The notes under the pieces are model-generated. The model saw only the letters and a program-made list of their open reading frames with translations. It did not search any database and had not been told where the DNA came from. Both the position numbers and the translations under genes were made by a program. From Nocardia sienata NBRC 100364 (GTDB taxonomy: Bacteria; Actinomycetota; Actinomycetes; Mycobacteriales; Mycobacteriaceae), in assembly GCF_001613205.1 (NCBI RefSeq), contig NZ_BDBX01000006.1:1-46658 (forward strand): 46,658 bases of DNA. The letters are read 5' to 3'. Positions 24,569 to 31,685 of the stretch are shown here, piece after piece (positions within the stretch are counted from its first letter, which is position 1; each line of letters starts with the position of its first letter).

Positions 24569-25489
24569 ATGCAGACCGTCCTCGGCGCCGGCGGACCGAT
24601 CGCCGATGAGCTCGTGAACGAGCTCCACCGCAACCACACCGCCGACATTCGCCTCGTCAGCCGCAAGCCGTCGCAGGTCGACGACACCGATGAGCTCGTG
24701 GCCGCAGACCTCACCAATGCCGAGGCCACCAGCCGTGCTGTCGCGGGCAGCCAGATCGCCTACCTCACCGTCGGCCTGCCCCTGGACTCTGAGCTGTGGG
24801 AGCGTCAGTTCCCCGTCATCATGCGCAACGTCATCGACGCCTGCGCCCAACACGGGACGAAGCTTGTCTTCTTCGACAACACCTACATGTATCCCGGCAC
24901 GTCGGCGCCCCAGACCGAGTTGACAGCATTCGCACCGGCCGGTCGCAAGGGACGTGTCCGTGGCGAGCTCGCCACCATGCTGCTCGAGGCCATGCGGGCC
25001 GGCCGGGTACAGGGCCTCATCGGCCGCGCCCCCGAGTTCTACGGGCCCGGCTCGACCAAGAGCTACACGAATTCATTGGTGTTCGAACGGATCAGGGCGG
25101 GCAAGCGGCCGTTCGTCCCGGTCAACGCCCAGGCCGAGCGCTCCCTGATCTGGACCCCCGACGCGAGCCGGGCGCTGGCCCTGCTCGGCAACACCGCGGA
25201 TGCCTACGGCCAGACGTGGCACCTACCGGTCGACCCGAATCGGCAGTCCTACGCCCAGCTCATCGAGATCGCCGGCGAGGTCACCGGCCGCAAGATCGGC
25301 TATACGGTGCTGCCGATGCTCGCTTTCCGCCTCGGGCGCCGCTTCGTCGAGCCGCTCGACGAGATGTACGAGCTGCTCGACCGCTACCGCGACGACAACA
25401 TCTTCGAGAGCTCGAAGTTCGCGGCCCGCTTTCCCGACTTCCAGGTCACCACCTATCGGGAGGGAGTGGAGCGGATCCTCGCGGACTGA
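24569..25489 (+). CDS. NAD(P)-binding atypical SDR / epimerase-like enzyme
   Basis: A 306-residue protein with an atypical-SDR Rossmann start, VLGAGGPIADELVNEL, followed by IRLVSRKPSQVDD. The YMYPGTSAPQTE stretch and the substrate-side region ERSLIWTPDASRALALLGN resemble NAD-dependent epimerase/NmrA-like proteins. The usual YxxxK catalytic motif is not clear, so dehydrogenase activity is uncertain. ATG 24569 has GAGGAG 7 bases upstream; a longer frame from 24398 runs through the control region. It is divergent from the TetR gene. Confidence 0.85.
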   Translation: MQTVLGAGGPIADELVNELHRNHTADIRLVSRKPSQVDDTDELVAADLTNAEATSRAVAGSQIAYLTVGLPLDSELWERQFPVIMRNVIDACAQHGTKLVFFDNTYMYPGTSAPQTELTAFAPAGRKGRVRGELATMLLEAMRAGRVQGLIGRAPEFYGPGSTKSYTNSLVFERIRAGKRPFVPVNAQAERSLIWTPDASRALALLGNTADAYGQTWHLPVDPNRQSYAQLIEIAGEVTGRKIGYTVLPMLAFRLGRRFVEPLDEMYELLDRYRDDNIFESSKFAARFPDFQVTTYREGVERILAD

Positions 25490-25503
25490 CAGAGAGGATG
25501 TAG

Positions 25504-25591
25504 GTGAGCGCCTCCGGCCCGGGTTTGACCCACCGACTGACTGACTCAGGGTCCTCAACCGGATTTGTCGGCCCGGGCAGGAGGCGCTCAC
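25504..25591 (+). ncRNA. Large stem-loop upstream of the IS110 transposase, candidate guide (bridge/seek) RNA region
   Basis: GTGAGCGCCTCC (25504-25515) pairs perfectly with GGAGGCGCTCAC (25580-25591). After one mismatch the stem continues with GCCCGGG/CCCGGGC, leaving a loop of about 48 bases in which GACCC and GGGTC can pair again. A further small hairpin (GCAC...GTGC, 25594-25609) follows. IS110-group elements are known to encode a structured guide RNA in the non-coding segment before the transposase. The position fits, but the element's true left end is not defined here; a transcription terminator of the upstream gene is the main alternative. Confidence 0.4.
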
Positions 25592-25622
25592 GTGCACTCC
25601 ACCAGGTGCGGCGTTGTGACTT

Positions 25623-25631
25623 CATAGGAGC
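25623..25631 (+). repeat. CATAGGAGC direct repeat, left copy
   Basis: Nine identical bases in the context TGACTTCATAGGAGC upstream of the transposase; the partner at 26795-26803 is in the context TGACATCCATAGGAGC. They are related over about 16 bases and probably belong to the element's ends or recombination sites. Confidence 0.5.
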
Positions 25632-25716
25632 CTGGCCAGAGGCCCCATCTCTGTCTTGTCCGCGTGCCCGGCTGGTGCGTGCCGCCCTGCCCACGGTCAC
25701 GAGCAACAGGACGACG

Positions 25717-26790
25717 ATGCCCTCCATTACACACGAACATGCCATGTCCAGCGAGGTCGCCGGCGGCGTCGATACCCACCGGGACACCCACACCGCGGCG
25801 GTGCTCGACACCGTCGGCCGGGTATTGGGGACAGCCGTCTTCACCGCCGACGCTGCGGGCTACGGCGCGCTGCTGGATTGGATGCGCGGATTCGGCCACC
25901 TGATCCGGGTCGGAGTGGAAGGTACCGGCGCCTACGGTGCGGGATTGACCCGCGTGCTACACGAGCACAACATTCCGGTGGTCGAAGTCGATCGCCCCGA
26001 CCGCAAGATCCGCCGCTTCCAAGGCAAGTCCGATCCGATCGACGCCATCCAGGCCGCACGCACAGCCCTGTCCGAAAACCGCACCGGCACACCGAAACAA
26101 CGTGACGGCCGCATCGAAGCACTGCGCAACCTGCGCATCGCTCGCCGGTCGGCGGTCGACCAACGCGCCGATGCCCAACGCCGTATCAAGACCCTGATCG
26201 TCACCGCATCCGAGGAGTTGCGCCGGCAGCTGCGTGGGCTGCCGGTGAGCAAGCTGATCGCCACCTGCGCGGGATTCGACCCCGACCATACCGACGCCGC
26301 CTCCCCGCTCACCGCCACCATGATCGCGTTGCGCTGCCTGGCGCGACGTCATCAGCAGCTGTCGGCCGAGATCACCGAACTCGACGAACTGCTTGCTCCG
26401 CTGGTGGCAGCCATCAGCCCTGACCTGGTCGCGGCCAACGGCGTCGGCACCGACACCGCCGGTCAGTTGCTGGTCACCGCCGGAGAGAATCACCACCGAA
26501 TCCGCTCGGAGGCCGCGTTCGCGATGCTCTGCGGGGTCGCCCCGATCCCCGCGTCCTCCGGCAAGACCAACCGGCACCGACTCAACCGCGGCGGTGACCG
26601 CCACGCAAACGCTGCGCTCTACCGCGTCGTGCTCTGCCGCCTGCGCTGGGACCCCCGCACCCGCGCCTACGTCGAGCGGCGCACCAAGGAGAGCATGTCC
26701 AAAAAAGAAATCATCCGCTGCCTCAAACGCTACGCCGCCCGCGAGCTCTACCAGCTCATCACTACCGACAACCCCAAACCTGCTCCTTGA
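25717..26790 (+). CDS. IS110 family transposase
   Basis: A 357-residue DEDD transposase with a C-terminal Tnp (Transposase_20) domain. The RuvC-like acidic residues are visible: Asp19 in GGVDTHRDTHT, Glu68 in GVEGTGAYG, and Asp106/Asp109 in KSDPIDAIQAAR. The C-terminal domain carries LCGVAPIPASSGKT with the candidate catalytic serine at 280 or 281, followed by RLNRGGDRHANAALY. The frame is intact from ATG 25717 (AGGACG upstream); ATG 25744 is an alternative. The gene is complete and could be active. It marks the right part of a mosaic block between 22.6 and 27.2 kb. Confidence 0.93.
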   Translation: MPSITHEHAMSSEVAGGVDTHRDTHTAAVLDTVGRVLGTAVFTADAAGYGALLDWMRGFGHLIRVGVEGTGAYGAGLTRVLHEHNIPVVEVDRPDRKIRRFQGKSDPIDAIQAARTALSENRTGTPKQRDGRIEALRNLRIARRSAVDQRADAQRRIKTLIVTASEELRRQLRGLPVSKLIATCAGFDPDHTDAASPLTATMIALRCLARRHQQLSAEITELDELLAPLVAAISPDLVAANGVGTDTAGQLLVTAGENHHRIRSEAAFAMLCGVAPIPASSGKTNRHRLNRGGDRHANAALYRVVLCRLRWDPRTRAYVERRTKESMSKKEIIRCLKRYAARELYQLITTDNPKPAP

Positions 26791-26817
26791 CATCCATAGG
26801 AGCATCCGCCCGACTGG

Positions 26818-27065
26818 TCATCCTGCTGACTGCTGACTGCTGACGCGTGCCGCGATGCCGAACCGGTTCCGGTACTCCGACGGCGTGGCTCCCGTCGCGC
26901 GCTGAAAAAGCCGCCGAAAGTTCGACACGTCGAGGTAGCCGACGCTACGCGAGATCCGAGCGACCGCTCGTTGGTGAGCGCCAGGGACGCGCGGGCCTTC
27001 GCGATGCACGCCGCCTGGATGTACTCCGTCGCCGTCAGGCCCGTGGCCTACTGGCAGGTGCACGA
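26818..27065 (-). pseudogene. Broken AraC-family regulator C-terminus
   Basis: The C-terminal helix-turn-helix pair of an AraC/GlxA-type regulator is split between frames. One frame holds GLTATEYIQAACIAKARASL then ALTNERS (about 27041-26965); after a frameshift near 26965 another frame continues VARISRSVGYLDVSNFRRLF and ATGATPSEYRNRFG to the stop at 26818. A stop codon (27048-27050) precedes the first part, and the sensor domain is missing. The gene is dead and only 15 bases from the IS110 end. Confidence 0.7.
26824..26844. repeat. Three tandem TGCTGAC copies
   Basis: TGCTGAC occurs three times head to tail with no interruption at the 3' end of the AraC remnant, just outside the IS110 end. 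It adds a Ser/Gln-rich tail (SSQQSAG) to the broken frame. Confidence 0.7.
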
Positions 27066-27111
27066 TCTCCGACCGGCCACGATGCAATGCGTGAGGCCCC
27101 GGAGGCCGTCG

Positions 27112-27137
27112 CCGGACTACTCACCTGAGTAGTCCGG
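27112..27137. repeat. Perfect 11-base inverted repeat
   Basis: CCGGACTACTC (27112-27122) and GAGTAGTCCGG (27127-27137) enclose the loop ACCT. It lies in the non-coding stretch between the AraC remnant and the DapB-like gene. It could be a terminator for the minus-strand operon that ends at 27226, or an operator. Confidence 0.6.
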
Positions 27138-27225
27138 AGGGAGGCGATGATCTCGTACAGCCGCTGTGCGGACCGCGCGGCGGACGGCCGCGTGTGTCCG
27201 GGGCCGGTCGGCGAACCCGTCCGGC

Positions 27226-28305
27226 TCAGCGAATCGTGCCCACCCCCGCGATCAGCGGCAGATCGAGAGGCGTGACCCAGCCGGGCGGCAGTTCGTTGAC
27301 GGCCGGGACGGCGTTGAGGGCGCGCATACCGGTGGCCAGGCAGCCCGCGATCGCCGGGGTGCGGCCCGAACCGTCGGTGAAACGGAACGAGGTCTCCTGC
27401 GAAATCGACGGGCTGCCGACGATATCCACGCGGTAGACGTCGTCGCGGGTGCCCGACGGCCAGTCCGGCGCGGCATCGTGACCGATCCGGTTGACGTGTT
27501 CGAGGATGATCACCTCGCGGCCGCGGTGGATACCGTTGACGGTGAACCGGATGGCCGCGACCGTGCCCGCCCGGACGGTGCCCTTCGCCGACGGGCGGTC
27601 CACGGGGGTGACCCACTTGTCCCACGTCGTGGTGATGTTGTCCAACTGTATCCCCGCGGCGTCGGCGATCATCGGCACGGTCGGGCCCCACGCCATGATC
27701 AGCAGATCGGGATGTTCCAGCAAGGCGGTGAATTCCGGTGGTCTGCCGATGCCCATCTCGAATTCATAGTCGCCCTCGTAATCGGTGTAGTCCAGCAACT
27801 CCGAGGCCCGCACCGACCGCACCTCACCGCACAGGCCCATCAGGGTCATCGGGAACAGGTCGTTGGCGAACCCCGGATCGATACCCGTGGTGAAACAGGA
27901 GGCCCCGCCGGCCAGGCAGGCTTCGATGATCGGATCCCGCCAGGCGCGGGGGGTCTTGTCCATCGCCGGCCACACCCAGGGCGTCATGGCGGTGGAGCAC
28001 ACATCGATGCCGGCGCGCAGGAATGCTTCGATCACCCGGATATTCTCGTCGGCGAACTGGGCGGTGGGGCCGTAGTGCACCACCGCGTCGGGTCGCAGGG
28101 AGATCAATTCGTCGATCGAATCCGTCGCCACCGTCCCGGTTTCCGGGGCGCCGCACAGGTCGCCGGCGTCGAGTCCGACCTTCGCCGGGTTGCTCACGCC
28201 GACCCCGGCCAGCTCGAATCGCGGGTGGCGCAGGATCTCGGCCAGCACCATCGATCCGACGGTGCCGGTCCCCCACAGCACGATCCGCTTCTTGTCCTCG
28301 GTCAC
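27226..28305 (-). CDS. DapB-like NAD(P)H-dependent dehydrogenase family protein
   Basis: A 359-residue oxidoreductase with an N-terminal Rossmann motif GTGTVGSMVL at about 12-21 and the sequence EILRHPRFELAGVGVSNPAK. The later motifs TTGIDPGFANDLFPM and TTTWDKWVTPVDRPSAKGTV are typical of the dihydrodipicolinate-reductase-like amine/diaminopentanoate dehydrogenase group found in mycobacteria and Nocardia. GTG 28305 has GAGGAG 5-6 bases upstream. It starts 17 bases after the SDR gene stop, in the same operon, under the divergent TetR. The physiological substrate is unknown. Confidence 0.88.
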   Translation of the reverse strand: MTEDKKRIVLWGTGTVGSMVLAEILRHPRFELAGVGVSNPAKVGLDAGDLCGAPETGTVATDSIDELISLRPDAVVHYGPTAQFADENIRVIEAFLRAGIDVCSTAMTPWVWPAMDKTPRAWRDPIIEACLAGGASCFTTGIDPGFANDLFPMTLMGLCGEVRSVRASELLDYTDYEGDYEFEMGIGRPPEFTALLEHPDLLIMAWGPTVPMIADAAGIQLDNITTTWDKWVTPVDRPSAKGTVRAGTVAAIRFTVNGIHRGREVIILEHVNRIGHDAAPDWPSGTRDDVYRVDIVGSPSISQETSFRFTDGSGRTPAIAGCLATGMRALNAVPAVNELPPGWVTPLDLPLIAGVGTIR

Positions 28306-28322
28306 GGTTGCTCCTCACCCGG

Positions 28323-29150
28323 TCAACGATGGAATTCGCCGCAGTCCACGGTCAGCATCTGCCCGGTGACCGCGCTGGCCAGATCGCTGGCCAGGAACAG
28401 CGCCGCCCGGGCGACTTCTTCCGGCCCGGCGAGGCGCAACAGGTCCGTGGGCGCGGCCTTCTCGCGGTAGATATCGTCGTGGGTCACTCCGGCCTGAGTG
28501 GCCAGCCAGTCGAAGTACGCCTTGTTGATGTCCTCGTACACGTACGAGGGTGCGACGCTGTTGACCCTGATACCGCGCGGACCCAGTTCCGTCGCGAGCG
28601 AGGAGGCGAGATGTGCCAGTGCGCCTTTCGACAGTTTGTACCCGGAGTACTCGGGTTGCGAACTGTAGGACACGCACGAGTTGAGCATGATGATCGAGCC
28701 CCGGGTGGCCTCCAGTGCGTCCGCGAACAGCGCCGACAGACGCAGCGGCGCGAAGACGTTCGTCTCGTTGGCGGCGCGCAGCGCGGCGAGATCGATCCCG
28801 GTGATCGGGTCCATGGGTGGTATGGCGAAGGCATTGTTGATCAGGCAGTCGACCCGGCCGAATTCTGCCTGTACCCGTTCGGCCAGGCCGGCCCGCTGTT
28901 CCTCGTCGGTGATATCGGCGGGGACTGTCAGCACCGTCGTGCCGTCCGTCCGGATCTTCCCGGCCAGCCGCTCGAGCTTGCGTTCGGTTCGGCTCACCAG
29001 GACGAGGTGGGCGCCCATGGCGGCGGCCTCGACGGCGAGCGCGGTGCCGAGGCCCGGACCGACGCCGGAGATCACCACGACTCTGTCCTGTAGCAGGGGT
29101 ACCGGCCGATAGGCCCGATCGGCAGTGGCGGTGGCGGGGTCGGCGGACAC
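28323..29150 (-). CDS. SDR family oxidoreductase
   Basis: A 275-residue classical short-chain dehydrogenase. The cofactor loop SGVGPGLG is at 28-35, NNA at 105-107, and the catalytic triad is Ser158, Tyr171 and Lys175 (YKLSK). The C-terminal end MLTVDCGEFHR is also typical. GTG 29150 has GGGAGGAG 5-6 bases upstream and fits the family start. The cofactor-loop GPGLG variant is common in SDRs of lipid and steroid metabolism. It is the first gene of a two-gene operon and divergent from a TetR gene. Confidence 0.92.
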   Translation of the reverse strand: MSADPATATADRAYRPVPLLQDRVVVISGVGPGLGTALAVEAAAMGAHLVLVSRTERKLERLAGKIRTDGTTVLTVPADITDEEQRAGLAERVQAEFGRVDCLINNAFAIPPMDPITGIDLAALRAANETNVFAPLRLSALFADALEATRGSIIMLNSCVSYSSQPEYSGYKLSKGALAHLASSLATELGPRGIRVNSVAPSYVYEDINKAYFDWLATQAGVTHDDIYREKAAPTDLLRLAGPEEVARAALFLASDLASAVTGQMLTVDCGEFHR

Positions 29151-29174
29151 GCCTGCTCCTCCCAGTACACAGCG

Positions 29175-29217
29175 GTTACACCGTGTAACGACTTTGTTGT
29201 GACAGACTGTAACGACT
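29175..29217. promoter_or_regulatory. TetR operator candidate with repeated half-site
   Basis: GTTACACCGTGTAAC (29175-29189) is a perfect palindrome around a central C. The half-site TGTAACGACT occurs at 29184-29193 and again at 29208-29217, 24 bases apart. It lies between the SDR operon and the divergent TetR gene. Confidence 0.6.
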
Positions 29218-29245
29218 CCCGCTCCCGTGAACAAGGACCGATTCT

Positions 29246-29863
29246 GTGACCGCACGCCATCGTCTGGGCCCGCACCGCGACCCCGCCGTGGACCGGGCGG
29301 TACTCGAAGCCGCCCGCGATCTGTTGATCGAGCGGGGTTACACCGCGACCTCCATCGACGCGATCGCCACCCGGGCGGGCGTCAGCCGGCCGGCGATCTA
29401 CCGGCGCTGGCCGTCCAAGGCGCACCTGATCGCCAAGGCCGTCTTCCCGGATGTCGGCACGGCGGAGGTCGCCCCCGATCTGGTCACCGAGGTGCGCAAG
29501 GTCATCCGGGGGACGATCCAGTTGTTCGGCTCGGCCGAAGCCCGCGCGGCCATGCCCGGACTCATGTCCGATATGCGCGCGGATCCGAACCTGTACGAAA
29601 AACTCTCGGCTCGGCTGGATACGCCCACCCGGCAGGAACTATCGGACTATCTGGCAGCGGGCCGCACCGCCGCCGGACCCATGGCGGATGCGAACACCCT
29701 GCTGGACACCATCGCGGGCGCGGCCCTGTTCGCCATGTGTATCCGCGATATCGACGATCTGGACGGTTTCGCCGCGTCGCTGGAAGATCTGCTGCTCCAC
29801 GGGGTCGCCGGACGGCGCGACGACGCCGCCCGGTCCGGCGATCACGGTGACGCGGCGGGCTAG
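29246..29863 (+). CDS. TetR family regulator
   Basis: A 205-residue TetR protein; helix-turn-helix ATSIDAIATRAGVSRPAIYR followed by RWPSKAHLI at about residues 34-63. The C-terminal domain resembles the TetR_C_11-type domain (ATLLD... replaced here by NTLLDTIAGAALFAMCI). GTG 29246 has AAGGA about 9 bases upstream. It faces the SDR/DapB-like operon across a 95-base space containing a palindrome, and probably represses that operon and itself. Confidence 0.9.
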   Translation: MTARHRLGPHRDPAVDRAVLEAARDLLIERGYTATSIDAIATRAGVSRPAIYRRWPSKAHLIAKAVFPDVGTAEVAPDLVTEVRKVIRGTIQLFGSAEARAAMPGLMSDMRADPNLYEKLSARLDTPTRQELSDYLAAGRTAAGPMADANTLLDTIAGAALFAMCIRDIDDLDGFAASLEDLLLHGVAGRRDDAARSGDHGDAAG

Positions 29864-29879
29864 AGGGCCCGCGACGTCC

Positions 29880-29906
29880 TGTCGGTCCGCGGCTCGCGAA
29901 CCGACA
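29880..29906 (+). terminator. Strong hairpin after the TetR gene
   Basis: TGTCGGT-c-CGCG-gct-CGCG-a-ACCGACA forms an 11-base stem with a single mismatch, 16 bases after the TetR stop. No T-run follows. Confidence 0.55.
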
Positions 29907-30025
29907 CACCCGGCCGCCACAGGACACCGCCCGGCGCGGAATTCGCCGGTGTGACAGGATCGTTCGGTTCGTGACGCCGTACCGAGAAGGGCCCTGGATT
30001 GGATTTGCGTTTCGGAGCCGACACA

Positions 30026-31570
30026 GTGCACCGGGTCCGGCGCGCCGTGCTGGCGCTAGCGGTCGGTGCCGGAGTCCTCGGTGCGCCGGCACCGGCCGTG
30101 GCCGACGACGGTATCGACCCCTATCTCGACCGCCCCGCCGAATCGGCGGACACCCCCTCGCTGCACTGGTCGGACTGCCAGGACGGGTTCCAGTGCGCGA
30201 CAGCCCAGGTACCGCTCGACTACAACCGGCCGCGGGACGACCGGATCGATTTGGCGGTCGTCAAACTGCCCGCCACCGATCCGGACCACCGCATCGGCAC
30301 CCTGTTCGTGCACTTCGGCGGTCCCGGGGCGTCCGGGGTCGACCGGCTGCGTGAACGAGGCCGGTGGCCGTGGCTGTTCTCCGAGGAATTGCGGGCCCGA
30401 TTCGACGTGGTCTCCTGGGACAGCCGCGCGGTGTCGCGGAGCGCCCCGGTGCACTGCTTTCCGACGGAGGACGAACAGAGGGCCTTCCTCGCCGCCATGC
30501 CGACGATGCCGGCCACCCCGGCCGAGGAGCCGCCGTTCTACGACTGGTCCGCCCGGTTCGCCGAACGCTGCGCGCAGCAGGCCGGTCCGATCCTGGACCA
30601 CGCGTCGACCGCCGACACCGCACGCGATCTCGAACTGTTGCGCCGCGCGGTCGGCGACCCTCTGCTCACCTATCACGGCATCTCCTACGGCACCCAGGTC
30701 GGCGCCGTGTACGCGAATATGTTCCCCGGCCGGGTGCGGGCCATGGTGTTCGACGGATCGCTGGACTTCGAGGGCAACGTCAACGGTCACGACGGGCAGG
30801 GCGCCCAGGTGCCGCTGGACACCCGGCAGAACGTGGCCGATGCCATCTCCGCCACCTTCGACGCTTTCCTGCGCCAGTGCACGGAGGCCGGTCCGCGGTG
30901 CGCGTTCTCCGCCGGCGACCCGAAACTGAAATGGATCGCACTCATCGAACGGGCCCGGCTGGCCCCCATCGAGTCGGACGGCCGCGCGTGGACGTATTCG
31001 ACGATCGTCAATGCGGCCGCCGGCCTGTCGCAGCCGTCCACCTTCCCCGACCTGGCCGCACTGCTGCAGCGGTTGTTCGACGCGGGCACCGCCCTTCCGG
31101 GCCTGCTGCCGGCCAGTGCGTCGTCCATGGGCAATCGCACCGAGGCCTATCACGCGATCCAGTGCACCGACAGCACCGTGCCGACCGATCCCGGCGTCTA
31201 CAGTCGCGCCGCGGTATCGGAGGACCAGCGGGTGCCGTACTTCGGACGAGTCGCCGTATTCAGCAGTATCACCTGCGCGTTCTGGCACGGTCGCGCCGCC
31301 GACCGGTACACCGGACCGTGGAACCGCCACACCGCCGCGCCGATCCTGGTGCTCAACAACAGGTTCGACCCGGCCACACCGCTGGCCGGCGCCTACGACG
31401 GCGCCGCGGAGCTGGCCCGGGCCCGGGTCGTGGTCACCGAGGGAGTGGGCCACAGCAGCATGTACGTGCCCAGCACCTGCACCGAACTGGTCAAAAGGGA
31501 GTATCTGTTCACCGGCGTCCTCCCACCCGAGGACACCCATTGCGCGGCCGACGGGTCGCCGTTCGATTAG
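30026..31570 (+). CDS. Secreted alpha/beta hydrolase, tripeptidyl aminopeptidase (TAP)-like
   Basis: A 514-residue exported hydrolase. A signal peptide (basic start, hydrophobic 8-20, cleavage near APAVADD) precedes the domain. The oxyanion motif HFGGPGASG is at 97-105, the nucleophile elbow GISYG has Ser220, a likely acid is in NRFDPATPL and the catalytic His in GVGHSSM. Paired cysteines suggest disulfides. The plan matches the TAP-like peptidases of actinomycetes (SlpD/E, Rv2223c type). GTG 30026 has GGAG 8 bases upstream; TTG 29999 is a weaker alternative that would lengthen the signal by 9 residues. The enzyme likely trims peptides or esters in the envelope. Confidence 0.9.
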   Translation: MHRVRRAVLALAVGAGVLGAPAPAVADDGIDPYLDRPAESADTPSLHWSDCQDGFQCATAQVPLDYNRPRDDRIDLAVVKLPATDPDHRIGTLFVHFGGPGASGVDRLRERGRWPWLFSEELRARFDVVSWDSRAVSRSAPVHCFPTEDEQRAFLAAMPTMPATPAEEPPFYDWSARFAERCAQQAGPILDHASTADTARDLELLRRAVGDPLLTYHGISYGTQVGAVYANMFPGRVRAMVFDGSLDFEGNVNGHDGQGAQVPLDTRQNVADAISATFDAFLRQCTEAGPRCAFSAGDPKLKWIALIERARLAPIESDGRAWTYSTIVNAAAGLSQPSTFPDLAALLQRLFDAGTALPGLLPASASSMGNRTEAYHAIQCTDSTVPTDPGVYSRAAVSEDQRVPYFGRVAVFSSITCAFWHGRAADRYTGPWNRHTAAPILVLNNRFDPATPLAGAYDGAAELARARVVVTEGVGHSSMYVPSTCTELVKREYLFTGVLPPEDTHCAADGSPFD

Positions 31571-31673
31571 CCTCTACCGGCTCGGATCGAACGCCGGCGG
31601 CCCTACGATGCCCAGCGCCGAATCCGATCGATATAACGAATTCGACCTGCCTGTCGCTCGGGCCGTGGATCCG

Positions 31674-31679
31674 TAGCAT
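31674..31679 (+). promoter_or_regulatory. -10 box of a probable leaderless promoter
   Basis: TAGCAT fits the actinobacterial TANNNT -10 pattern and ends 6 bases before ATG 31686. The gene has no Shine-Dalgarno sequence, consistent with transcription starting at the start codon. Confidence 0.4.
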
Positions 31680-31685
31680 CGTGAC

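Larger units (their letters stand above)
25504..26803 (+). mobile_element. IS110-family insertion element (ends approximate)
   Basis: One transposase gene is flanked by non-coding ends without long terminal inverted repeats, as is usual for IS110. CATAGGAGC occurs on both sides of the transposase as a direct copy (25623-25631 and 26795-26803); in the right copy it directly follows the stop codon. The left boundary may be near 25500 if the large stem-loop belongs to the element, or near 25620 if the direct repeats mark the ends. Confidence 0.6.

Noticed and set aside
25504..25591. Riboswitch interpretation of the large stem-loop
   Set aside because: It precedes a transposase, not a metabolic gene, and shows no known riboswitch core; guide RNA or terminator is more likely.
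30056..31540. 494-codon antisense frame opposite the TAP-like hydrolase
   Set aside because: Shadow frame; the plus-strand protein has signal peptide and catalytic triad.
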